A stretch of DNA of 64,000 bases from Nocardia brasiliensis (GTDB lineage Bacteria; Actinomycetota; Actinomycetes; Mycobacteriales; Mycobacteriaceae). The position numbers and the translations under genes are program-made. This document shows, piece by piece, positions 17,721 through 25,035 of this stretch. The stretch lies in assembly GCF_011801125.1 (NCBI RefSeq), contig NZ_CP046171.1, positions 3,038,001 to 3,102,000 of the forward strand, read 5' to 3'. How positions within the stretch are numbered: the first letter of the stretch is position 1; each line of letters begins with the position of its first letter. The notes under the pieces were generated by a model, which worked only from the letters and a program-made list of their open reading frames with translations, did not search any database and was not told the DNA's origin.

Positions 17721-18188
17721 CTACCCCTGCTGCGCGGTCGGAGGGTGGGCCGACCGCCCACCCGCCCGCACCTGGCTGATCGTGAACGAGCCTGTGACGG
17801 TGACATTTTCAGCGAGCACGCCGCTGTCGTCGGCGGTGATGCCGGTGATCTCCAGTTCGCCTGCGCGTACTTCGCGCAGCTCTACCCCGATCGCCGCGGC
17901 GACCTGCGGTGCCTGCCGCTGGATCACCACCAGCAGCCGGCCCGCTTCGGCCTGTAGCTCGGCGTCGTCGCGCGCGCCGGCCCGCGCGAGTTCCTCGGCG
18001 ACCGCCGCCCGGCGCGCGGTGGATCGCGGTTGCCGCTCCAGCGCGGCCACGTCCACCGACCGATATCGGCTGGTGATCAAGCCCTTCAGTGCCTGGTACG
18101 CCTCGCCGACCGCGCGCTCGGCGGTGCTGGTCAATCCCGCTGCCGAACCCGCGGCCAAGGCGGCCGCCACCATCGTCATCGGATCCAC
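17721..18188 (-). CDS. N-terminal effector-type domain of the STAND NTPase (split ORF)
   Basis: A 155-residue ORF starting GTG 18188 (MDPMTMVAAALAAGSAAG) with GGGAGG about 7 nt upstream. This alanine/glycine-rich start and the helical AYQALKGLI region recur at the N-termini of actinobacterial NB-ARC/TPR proteins. The C-terminal part (ITADDSGVLAENVTVTGSF) is rich in beta-strand-like repeats. The frame ends in TAG at 17723-17721, directly after a run of four G (minus strand, 17727-17724). One extra G there, or a -1 ribosomal slip, would join it to the NB-ARC frame and give a protein of about 1,018 residues. Either a pseudogene-type lesion, a sequence error or programmed frameshifting is possible. 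Confidence 0.6.
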   Translation of the reverse strand: MDPMTMVAAALAAGSAAGLTSTAERAVGEAYQALKGLITSRYRSVDVAALERQPRSTARRAAVAEELARAGARDDAELQAEAGRLLVVIQRQAPQVAAAIGVELREVRAGELEITGITADDSGVLAENVTVTGSFTISQVRAGGRSAHPPTAQQG

Positions 18189-18326
18189 CCCGCCGACCTC
18201 CCGTCCCGACCTACCCGACTGATAGGGGATGAGCATTACTAAACCAACAGCCGGCCACTCGCCGCAGCGGAATCGTTCGAAACATAGCCCCGACGGCCGG
18301 GCCGAATTCGCGCCCCGCCGCGGCCT

Positions 18327-19037
18327 TCAGCGGGCGCGGACCTCGTGGGACGGGGTGTCGGCCAGGGGTTCGGGGACGCGCTGCTGGACCTGGTCGACGA
18401 TCTTGGACAGGCGCGGGATGAAGGCGACCATGATGACGATGACCAGGACGACCATGACGATGGCGGCGCCGTTGGAGACGAGGAAGGAGCGGTCCAGGTC
18501 GCTGGCGGGGGAGCTGTAGACGATGCCGATCCGCAGACCGGAGTCGAGGAACATGGTCAGCCCGACACCGAGGGTCATCAGGCGCTCGAGTTTGCGGAAC
18601 CGGGGTTCCTCGTCCCACGCGCGGTGATAGGCCTCGGTGCGGCGGGGTTCGCCACCGTTGGTAGCCATCGGTGTCGCGAGCAGATACATCACCGGCTTGC
18701 CGACCACGCAGGTGAAGAGGAAGAAGCCACCGGTGGTCAGCATGTAGAGCGCGGGCCGGATCGCGGCGATGCGCGGATCGTCGGTGACGAAGGCCAGCCC
18801 GAGCGAGACCACGAGCTCCACCAGCACCAGTGCGCCGATGACATCAAGCGAGCGGCGCCGGATGCTGCCGACGGTGGTGGTGATGGCGACGACGATGCCG
18901 GGAATGGCCAGCGCCCAGATCTCGCTGAAGCCGATCGCGCGCAGCACGAAGTACAGGACCGTCGACACGATCACGTTGCCGAACAACGGCAACAGTGCCT
19001 TGAGCCTGCTCGTCTTCTTCGGCGTCGGTGCCGTCAT
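18327..19037 (-). CDS. multi-pass membrane protein, VC0807-like (paralogue 1)
   Basis: A 236-residue integral membrane protein with about six hydrophobic segments (LLPLFGNVIVSTVLYFVL, IWALAIPGIVVAITTTV, VIGALVLVELVVSLGLAFV and three more). The pattern FVTDDPRIAAIRPALYML then PRFRKLERLMT is shared with the protein at 34931-35674 (FITGDPRLVLAKSAVMPF, ARFRDRLRLIN), so the two are paralogues. I assign both to the VC0807-like group from memory of its layout; biochemical function is not established. Duplication within one cluster that lacks a clear pump suggests a role in export, self-protection or placing enzymes at the membrane, but this is speculation. It sits between the STAND module and the split-barrel gene with 114 bp upstream. 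Confidence 0.75.
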   Translation of the reverse strand: MTAPTPKKTSRLKALLPLFGNVIVSTVLYFVLRAIGFSEIWALAIPGIVVAITTTVGSIRRRSLDVIGALVLVELVVSLGLAFVTDDPRIAAIRPALYMLTTGGFFLFTCVVGKPVMYLLATPMATNGGEPRRTEAYHRAWDEEPRFRKLERLMTLGVGLTMFLDSGLRIGIVYSSPASDLDRSFLVSNGAAIVMVVLVIVIMVAFIPRLSKIVDQVQQRVPEPLADTPSHEVRAR

Positions 19038-19151
19038 CGCGGTCTCCTGATCGGTGGGGGTGCTGGCGATTTCAGGCTATGGGCCGAGGTCGGCGCGGTG
19101 TAGTGACGAAACCGCCGACTTGGCTAGGAGTTATCTCCTGTACGGATGGGC

Positions 19152-19595
19152 TCAGACCAGCCAGCGGCCGCCCGACATCAGGGTGCGGTCACCGATCTCG
19201 GCCATCGACTGCCACGCTTGGATCCGGTCGGGGCGCAGCCGGACACCGACGCTGCCCGGCACCCGCCGTCCCATCGGCAGGGTGTCCAGCAGCTCCCCGA
19301 GCGGCCCGTCGACCGTTCGCGGGTCGAAGAGCGTGGTGGTGCCGTCGATGACGACCACGTCCCTGGTGTCGCCGAGCGCGGCCCTGGCCTGCCCGGCGGC
19401 GCGCAGGCCGCGCACGGTCCTGGTGCCGGGTTTGGTCACCATCAGCAGATCGCCCTCGCCGTAGGCGAAAGCCAGTGGTACCAGATGCGGTCGCGACTCG
19501 GCGGCGGTCGCGAGCCACAGGTGGCCCGACCCGGTCAGCAGTTCCAGGACGTGCTGCTTGCGTTCGGCCAATGCGCGCGGGGCTGCTTGTCTCAC
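19152..19595 (-). CDS. PNPOx-like split-barrel protein, flavin or F420 binding
   Basis: A 147-residue member of the pyridoxamine 5'-phosphate oxidase-like split beta-barrel family. The opening GHLWLATAAESRPHLVPLAF, then GDLLMVTKPGTRTVRGLRA and RAALGDTRDVVVIDG, matches small actinobacterial F420- or FMN-dependent reductases. A redox or protective role with a deazaflavin or flavin is the family expectation, and the LLM-type enzyme at 10958 is a possible partner. GTG 19595 overlaps the stop of the glycosyltransferase upstream (GTGA), so it is the last gene of the operon 24141-19152. Cofactor choice is not readable with confidence. Confidence 0.8.
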   Translation of the reverse strand: MRQAAPRALAERKQHVLELLTGSGHLWLATAAESRPHLVPLAFAYGEGDLLMVTKPGTRTVRGLRAAGQARAALGDTRDVVVIDGTTTLFDPRTVDGPLGELLDTLPMGRRVPGSVGVRLRPDRIQAWQSMAEIGDRTLMSGGRWLV

Positions 19596-20749
19596 ACTGC
19601 TCCCTTTCCGAGTTCCAGCAGATCGGGCGCGATCCGCGCGGGTGTGGGCTGGGCGCGCAGTTCGGCGCGCAGCACCTCGGTCGCCGCACGCTCGGGACAC
19701 GCGCCGACGAGCCGCACGACCAGATCGCGGATCACGCCGCGATCGAACTCGGCGACCGGCAGCACGGCCGCCGCGCCGGTGCCGCGCAACTGTTCCGCGG
19801 GCAGCATGTGATGCGGGAACTGCGGCAGCAGCAGCTGCGGCACACCCGCGTCGACCGCGGTGAGCATGGTGCCGAAGCCGCCCTGGTGGATCACCAGCGC
19901 GCAGGACGGCATGAGCAGGTGCAGGGCGAGCCCGGAGACGGCCCGGACATTGCTCGGCAGCGGGCCGAGATGTTCGATCTCGGCGGGCCGCACCGTGACG
20001 ACCACGTCGAGCTCGAGCCCGTCGAGCGCGGCGAGCACCTCGGGCAGCAGGAACTCACCGCCCTGCGCAGTCACCGTGGTGCCCCAGGTCAGGCAGATCC
20101 GCGGCACGGCGGGCGGTTCGGCGAGCCAGTCCGGAATGGTCGCCGGCCCGTTGTACGGGATGTAGCGCACCGGGGTCGAGGTCGTCTCGGTGGGAATCTG
20201 CAGCGAGGGCGGGCACGGATCGACGGTGTGACTGCCGAGCAGATTCGGCAGCGCGATGCCGAGCTGTTCGGCCAGCGGCGCTACCAGCGCCGGGGTCGCG
20301 TTCCTGGCCCGATAGGTCATGTCCACGCCGTGGATGTGCCGGACCGCGGGCACGCCGAGCAACGCGGCTACCAGCGGGCCCGCGAAACTGGTCGGCTCGA
20401 AGAAGACCAGGTCTGGCCGCCAGCGTTCGGCGAGCGCGACGGTGTCGTCGAGCATCAGCCGGGCGCGTTCGGCGAAGACCGCGAAAACCTGTGTCATCCT
20501 GGCGTTCTCGTCGACATTCCAGATATCGGCCACCGGTGGCGCGGCCGCGGCCGCGCGGGCCCGGATCGCCGAGTGGTCGACGTCGGCGCCCGCGGGTGCG
20601 AAGGGCAGCCCGGCGTCGGTGACGATGCGCCGCAGCATCGGCTGGCTCGCCACCCTGACCTCGGCGCCCGCCGCGCGCAGCGCCGACAGCACCGGAACCA
20701 GCGGCATGAAATGCGAGGGCCACGCCCAGTTCACGCAGAGAACGCGCAT
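19592..20749 (-). CDS. GT1-family glycosyltransferase (antibiotic type) II
   Basis: A 385-residue GT-B enzyme, paralogous to those at 9555-10766 and 35687-36850. It begins MRVLCVNWAWPSHFMPLVPV, has the VDPCPPSLQ segment near residue 180 that recurs in this subfamily, and carries the sugar-nucleotide loop IHQGGFGTMLTAVDAGVPQ. It should transfer a TDP-deoxysugar onto the aglycone or a sugar. ATG 20749 was chosen because the N-terminal beta-strand begins there; only 1 bp separates it from the P450 stop upstream. Grouping with two P450s and an O-methyltransferase suggests it acts in the same late tailoring phase. Confidence 0.93.
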   Translation of the reverse strand: MRVLCVNWAWPSHFMPLVPVLSALRAAGAEVRVASQPMLRRIVTDAGLPFAPAGADVDHSAIRARAAAAAPPVADIWNVDENARMTQVFAVFAERARLMLDDTVALAERWRPDLVFFEPTSFAGPLVAALLGVPAVRHIHGVDMTYRARNATPALVAPLAEQLGIALPNLLGSHTVDPCPPSLQIPTETTSTPVRYIPYNGPATIPDWLAEPPAVPRICLTWGTTVTAQGGEFLLPEVLAALDGLELDVVVTVRPAEIEHLGPLPSNVRAVSGLALHLLMPSCALVIHQGGFGTMLTAVDAGVPQLLLPQFPHHMLPAEQLRGTGAAAVLPVAEFDRGVIRDLVVRLVGACPERAATEVLRAELRAQPTPARIAPDLLELGKGAV

Positions 20750-20750
20750 C

Positions 20751-21947
20751 TCACCACTCCACCGGGATACCGAGGAAGCCCTCCAGCAGCGCGCCCTCCT
20801 GTCTGCGTAATTCGGTGGCGGGCACCGCGAGTCGCAGGGTGGGGAAGCGGGCGAGCAGCCTGCCGATCGCCGTGGTGAGTTCGGCGCGGGCGAGCCCGGC
20901 GCCGATGCAGAAATGCGGGCCACGGCTCAGCGTGAGGTGGTCGTTGTCGGTGCGGGTGATGTCGAAGCGCTCGGGGTGCTCGAAGACCGAGGGATCGAAG
21001 TTGCCCGCGTCGACGGCCGGAATCACGCTGGTGCCCGCCGCGATCGTGCAGCCGTCCAGCTCGATGTCGGCGGTGGCATAGCGCAGCATAGACACCGAGG
21101 AGCCGACCAGCTTCCAGCGCAACGCCTCCTCGACCGCGTGCGGCACCAGGCTCGGGTCGGCGCGGACCAGCGCGAGCTGATCGGGTCGCGAAAGCAGCAG
21201 CGCCACTGTGCCGCCCAGCTGACTGGCGGTGGTCTCGTAGCCGACGAGCAGCAGCAGCCTGCACCACCAGTGCAGCTCGTAGCCGGTGAGGCGGCCGTCG
21301 TCGGCGTCGTGCGCGGCGATCATGTCGCTGACCAGATCATCGCCCGGCGCAACGCGTTTGGCCTCGATCAGCGCCGCGATGTACTCGTTGAGCTCACCCA
21401 TCGCGGCACCGATCTCGGGGCCGCTGAACTGGCTGACCGACAGGAAGTGCTCGGTCCAGCCGCGAAAGCGGGCCTGGTCCTGCTCCGGCACGCCGAGCAG
21501 GCGGCACAGCACCCGAATCGGCAGCGCGAAGGCCAGCGCCTGATTGAGATCGACCGGGCCGCCGTGGTTTTCCATCGCGTCGAGCAGTTCGTCGACGACC
21601 TCGACGATGAACGGCTCCAGCGCCGCGACCCGGCGTGGACTGAACGCCTGCATGACCAGTCGCCGCACCCTGGTGTGCTCGGGCGGGTCCGGATCCAGCT
21701 TCGCGTCCTGGAACATGCTGTTGTGCTTGCTGATCCGCGCCGCATCGGGCCGGTTCAGGTTGCGGCTCACCGCGGGATGCACGAGCAGCGCGCGGATGTC
21801 GGCGTGGCGGGTGACGAGCACCGCGTCGTCCCCGCTCGGCAGCCGGACCGGCACCATCGGGCAGCCGGACAGGCCGAACAGCTCGCGCGGTGGTTCCAGC
21901 GCGGCCGGTCGGGTGAACGGATAGGGGATGGGTTCTGCGGCGGTCAT
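20751..21947 (-). CDS. cytochrome P450 II, atypical heme loop
   Basis: A 398-residue P450. The heme loop reads LSRGPHFCIGAGLARAE: the cysteine ligand, the conserved His and the last Gly are kept, but the usual Phe-Gly pair is Leu-Ser. The oxygen helix is LLLVGYETTASQ, with Val where Ala is normal. Both ExxR (EEALRWKLVG) and the DPDPPEHTRVRRLV C-helix are intact, so the enzyme is probably functional rather than a P450-like helper such as EryCII, which lacks the cysteine. It lies between another P450 and a glycosyltransferase. Likely role: hydroxylation or oxidative coupling of the polyketide; position unknown. Confidence 0.92.
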   Translation of the reverse strand: MTAAEPIPYPFTRPAALEPPRELFGLSGCPMVPVRLPSGDDAVLVTRHADIRALLVHPAVSRNLNRPDAARISKHNSMFQDAKLDPDPPEHTRVRRLVMQAFSPRRVAALEPFIVEVVDELLDAMENHGGPVDLNQALAFALPIRVLCRLLGVPEQDQARFRGWTEHFLSVSQFSGPEIGAAMGELNEYIAALIEAKRVAPGDDLVSDMIAAHDADDGRLTGYELHWWCRLLLLVGYETTASQLGGTVALLLSRPDQLALVRADPSLVPHAVEEALRWKLVGSSVSMLRYATADIELDGCTIAAGTSVIPAVDAGNFDPSVFEHPERFDITRTDNDHLTLSRGPHFCIGAGLARAELTTAIGRLLARFPTLRLAVPATELRRQEGALLEGFLGIPVEW

Positions 21948-21964
21948 GCGCACCTTCCTGCTGT

Positions 21965-23104
21965 TCACCAGCGCACGGGAACCGTGCGAAAGCCCTGGAA
22001 GAAATGGTCGTCGACCCGGTCGAGGCGTGCGGTAGGGACCGCGAGCCGCAGTTCGGGGAAGCGCTGGATCAGCGCTGCGATACCGAGTCGCAGCTGGGCG
22101 CGCGCCAGCGGCGCGCCGGGGCAGAAGTGCCTGCCGACACTGAACGTGAGCTGCTTGGCCGCGCGGCGGGTGAGGTCGAGCCGGGCCGGCTCGGTGAAGA
22201 CCGCCGGATCGTGATTGGCGCATTCGAGCGCGGGAATGATGCTGGTGCCCTGCGGAATGACGTGATCGCCGACGGTGACGTCCTCGGTGACGTAGCGCAG
22301 CATCGACAACGAGGTGCCGACCACCTGACAGCGCAGCAGCTCCTCGACCGCACCGTCGATCAGCGTGGGATCGGCGCGCAGCAGCGCCAATTGGTCGGGA
22401 TGGCCGAGCAGCAGCACGACGGCGCCCGCGATCTGGTTCGCGGTCGTCTCGTAGCCGGCGAGCAGCAGCAGGGTCGACCAGAAGTGCAGCTCGTCGGCGC
22501 TGAGGCGGCCGTCCTCGGCGTCGGTGACCGCGATCAGCGCGCTGATCAGATCCGAATCAGGGTGGCGCCGTTTGCGTTCGATGAGCTCGCGGATGTAGTC
22601 CCACGGCGGATTGCTGGTGTCGCCGAACAGATGGCGCTCGCGCGCGGGGACGCCGAGTAGCTCACAGATCACCTGGATCGAGAGCGGAAACGCGAAGGCG
22701 GTGTTCAGATCCACCGGCTCAGCAGCGCCCGCGTCGGCCATTCGGTCGAGCAGTGCTGTGACGATGGCGGCGATGCGCGGGCGCATGGTCTCGACTCGGG
22801 CCGCGGTGAATTCGCGCGCGATCAGCCGACGCATCCGCGCGTGCGCGGGCGGGGACATGTCGATCCGGCGCTGGAACACCTTCTGCGGCTTGGTGGTCAT
22901 CTTCGCGACACCGGATCTGTTGCGGTCCTTGCTGATCCGCGGGTCGGCGAGCAGCGTACGGATGGTCTGGTACCGCGTGGCCAGTACGGCCTGATCGCCG
23001 CTGGGCAGGGTGACCGTGCGGAACGGGTCCTGGTGGGCGCGCAGCAGCGCGTCCGGCTGCGTCAGACCGGCGGGCCAGGCGAACGGGAACGGGCACTCGC
23101 TCAT
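21965..23104 (-). CDS. cytochrome P450 III
   Basis: A 379-residue P450 with heme loop FSVGRHFCPGAPLARAQ, oxygen helix LLLAGYETTANQ and ExxR helix EELLRCQVVG. It is clearly related to the P450 just downstream: both share the SGDxAVLxTR, PP-H-R-RRL and GTSxSMLRY segments, so a local duplication is likely. Here the heme-loop Phe is retained. Its ATG overlaps the O-methyltransferase stop (ATGA) and 17 bp separate it from the next P450. The pair could perform two successive oxidations of one substrate. It relies on redox partners encoded elsewhere. Confidence 0.94.
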   Translation of the reverse strand: MSECPFPFAWPAGLTQPDALLRAHQDPFRTVTLPSGDQAVLATRYQTIRTLLADPRISKDRNRSGVAKMTTKPQKVFQRRIDMSPPAHARMRRLIAREFTAARVETMRPRIAAIVTALLDRMADAGAAEPVDLNTAFAFPLSIQVICELLGVPARERHLFGDTSNPPWDYIRELIERKRRHPDSDLISALIAVTDAEDGRLSADELHFWSTLLLLAGYETTANQIAGAVVLLLGHPDQLALLRADPTLIDGAVEELLRCQVVGTSLSMLRYVTEDVTVGDHVIPQGTSIIPALECANHDPAVFTEPARLDLTRRAAKQLTFSVGRHFCPGAPLARAQLRLGIAALIQRFPELRLAVPTARLDRVDDHFFQGFRTVPVRW

Positions 23105-24141
23105 CGCGGCGTCCGCGGGATCGGCCTGGCCTCGAGCAACCAGTGCGGCGGCGCGGTGCGCACCGTGTCGACTAGCTCGAAGTCGGCCTGCGCGAACAGT
23201 TCTCGCCATTCGTCGAGCTCGCGCTCTTTGCCGCCGAGGCTCACCGCCATGGCGATGTCCATCGCCTTGCTGAAGTGCCATTCGCCCGCGCCCGGCACCA
23301 CGGCCTCGATCACGTGAACCCGGGTGTCGGGGGTGCTGACCTCGCGGATATTGCGCAGAATACGAATCGAGTCGGCGTCGTTCCAGTCGTGCAGGATCGC
23401 CTTGAGCAGGTAGGCGTCCGCCCCGGCGGGCACGCTGTCGAAGAAGTCGCCGACGACGCAGTCGACCCGATCGCGCACCCCGAAGTCGCTGAGCACGGGA
23501 TCCGCTCCGGCGATGGCGGTTTCGGTGTCGAAGAGTATGCCGCGCTGGTGCGGGTTGGCGGCGAGAATGGCCGAGAGCAGCCTGCCCTGTCCGCCGCCGA
23601 TGTCGGCGACCGTGCGATACCTGCCGAAGTCGTAGCTCGCGGCCACCTCCGGCGCCCGGTTGCTCACCCCGGTCATCGCGCGATGGAAGACCTCCGCGTA
23701 TTCGGGGCTGTCGGCCATGTACTCGAACCAGCCGCGCCCGCCGCGCAATGCCGGGCCCGCCGGTTTGCCGGTGCGCAGTGTGTCGGCGGCGTAGGCGAAG
23801 CAGTTCCAGACGCTCTCCTCGCCGTAGAGGTAGGCCAGGTAGCGCAGCGAACCGTCCACGTCCGAGCGCAGCAGCGAGCCGGTTTCGGTGAGTCCGAACG
23901 TGCGGTCCGCGTGCTCGCGGAACAGGCCGACGCCCGCGGCGGTGCGCAGGAAGCGGTAGAGCATGCCGGGGTCGGTGCCGGTGGCCGTGGCCAGCTCGGG
24001 CACCGATCGCGGGCCCTCGGTGAGGTGATCGGCCAGGCCGATCCGTGCCAGCGTGCAGATGGTCGCGGAGACCATCTTCCCGGCCAGCAATCCGAGCAGC
24101 TGCTGCTGCGCCTGCCCACGCGTGGTGATCTCGGTCGACAT
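23101..24141 (-). CDS. SAM-dependent O-methyltransferase (DnrK/TcmN-C-type fold) I
   Basis: A 346-residue class-I methyltransferase with an N-terminal winged-helix dimerisation domain (ICTLARIGLADHLTEGPRSV) and a SAM-binding glycine loop VADIGGGQGRLL near residue 175. The general-base motif LLKAILHDWND near 245 fits plant-caffeate-like antibiotic O-methyltransferases. It likely methylates a phenol or hydroxyl of the aromatic core or a sugar. The start ATG 24141 precedes MSTEITTRGQAQQQLL. It is the first gene of a minus-strand operon with two P450s, a glycosyltransferase and the split-barrel protein, and it diverges from the polyketide synthase operon across a 161-bp control region. A paralogue lies at 40036-41076. 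Confidence 0.93.
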   Translation of the reverse strand: MSTEITTRGQAQQQLLGLLAGKMVSATICTLARIGLADHLTEGPRSVPELATATGTDPGMLYRFLRTAAGVGLFREHADRTFGLTETGSLLRSDVDGSLRYLAYLYGEESVWNCFAYAADTLRTGKPAGPALRGGRGWFEYMADSPEYAEVFHRAMTGVSNRAPEVAASYDFGRYRTVADIGGGQGRLLSAILAANPHQRGILFDTETAIAGADPVLSDFGVRDRVDCVVGDFFDSVPAGADAYLLKAILHDWNDADSIRILRNIREVSTPDTRVHVIEAVVPGAGEWHFSKAMDIAMAVSLGGKERELDEWRELFAQADFELVDTVRTAPPHWLLEARPIPRTPR

Positions 24142-24302
24142 GCGAGCGATCGTCGGTTCGCGCGCTCCACGATCACTGGTGCCGTCCTCGATCGCGCAGC
24201 GCACGGGGTGTCCTCGATCGCTCCCACAGTGCGCCTCGATCACGGGGTGTCAGAGTCCACGAATCTCATTGGGCCAGTTGAGCAACATGAGGAGATGTCG
24301 AG
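24142..24302. promoter_or_regulatory. divergent control region of the PKS operon with direct repeats
   Basis: This gap must contain the promoter of the 17-gene PKS operon and that of the tailoring operon. CCTCGATC occurs at 24186, 24212 and 24234 (the last two 22 bp apart). CACGGGGTGTC is repeated exactly at 24202-24212 and 24241-24251. A close relative, ACAGGGGTGTCTCGAGCG, is found at 41557-41574 in another divergent promoter of the cluster. Shared repeats of this kind are what a SARP or other cluster regulator would bind. Boxes for RNA polymerase were not assigned. Confidence 0.55.
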
Positions 24303-24626
24303 ATGTCGGAGCTCAGTCTGATCGTGGCGCGGATGCGACCGGGGGACAGCGAGCAGGTCGCCGAGTTGTTCGCCCGCTCGGACCAGACCGAACTCCCCGC
24401 CCTGGTCGGCGTGCGCAGGCGCACCCTGTTCACCTTCCACGACCTGTATTTCCATCTGATCGAGGCGGACGCGGCGGTGGCCGAGCGGGTCGCCGAGGTG
24501 CGCTCGCACCCGTTGTTCCAGGAGATCAACGAGGGGCTCTCGCCGTTCATCGAGCCCTATTCGCCGAGTTGGCGCAGCCCGGCCGACGCGATGGCGCGCC
24601 CGTTCTATCAGTGGACGCGGCCATGA
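24303..24626 (+). CDS. TcmI-family polyketide cyclase
   Basis: A 107-residue small alpha/beta-barrel cyclase. RRRTLFTFHDLYFHLIEAD near residue 40 is the family's core segment, and the C-terminal RPFYQWTRP tail also fits. TcmI closes a late ring of tetracenomycin, and homologues (for example PdmK in pradimicin) act with cupin partners in pentangular polyphenol assembly. GGAGATGTCG upstream gives a good ribosome site for ATG 24303. It is the first gene of the PKS operon and overlaps the cupin gene by 4 bp. Regiochemistry cannot be read off, but its presence with a TcmN-type aromatase suggests a multi-ring tetracenomycin- or pentangular-type fold. Confidence 0.9.
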   Translation: MSELSLIVARMRPGDSEQVAELFARSDQTELPALVGVRRRTLFTFHDLYFHLIEADAAVAERVAEVRSHPLFQEINEGLSPFIEPYSPSWRSPADAMARPFYQWTRP

Positions 24627-25033
24627 CGCGGGTGGTGGCGGCGGCCGACGTCGCGCCCAACGCCAGGCGCGGGGGCGAATTGCGGGTGCTGCTCAGCCCG
24701 CGCACGGTCGAGGCGACCTCCGGTTTCCTCGGGGTACTGCGGCTCGCGCCGGGTGAATTCGTCAGCGAGCATTACCACCCGTATTCCGAGGAGTTCCTCT
24801 ATGTCGTCGCGGGCTCGCTGACCGTGCTGCTCGACGGTGCGCCGGTCGAGGTCGCCCAGGGCAGTGCGGTTTTCGTCCCGATCGGGGTGCGTCATCGGGT
24901 GCAGAACGACGGCGCGGAGCCGGCCGAGGCCGTCTTCCAGCTGGCACCGCTCGCGCCCGAACCCGCACTCGGCCATGTCGACACCGAGCCGCTGCCCGAT
25001 CCGGACGCCGCGCAGCCGAAAGTGTCCGGCTGA
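24623..25033 (+). CDS. cupin-fold polyketide cyclase/co-factor protein (TcmJ-like)
   Basis: A 136-residue single-cupin protein. Motif 1 (GEFVSEHYHPYSEEFLYVVAG) holds the His-x-His...Glu metal set and motif 2 (GSAVFVPIGVRHRVQN) the later His. In aromatic polyketide clusters such cupins (TcmJ, PdmL class) accompany TcmI-like cyclases and are needed for correct ring closure. Here it overlaps the TcmI-like gene at its start and ends 2 bp before KS-alpha, the arrangement typical of tetracenomycin-type clusters. Whether it is catalytic or a chaperone is not settled for the family. Confidence 0.88.
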   Translation: MTRVVAAADVAPNARRGGELRVLLSPRTVEATSGFLGVLRLAPGEFVSEHYHPYSEEFLYVVAGSLTVLLDGAPVEVAQGSAVFVPIGVRHRVQNDGAEPAEAVFQLAPLAPEPALGHVDTEPLPDPDAAQPKVSG

Positions 25034-25035
25034 TC

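Noticed and set aside
20751..21947. P450 II as an EryCII/DesVIII-type inactive glycosyltransferase helper
   Set aside because: The neighbouring glycosyltransferase made this attractive, but the heme cysteine, the I-helix Glu-Thr pair and ExxR are all present.
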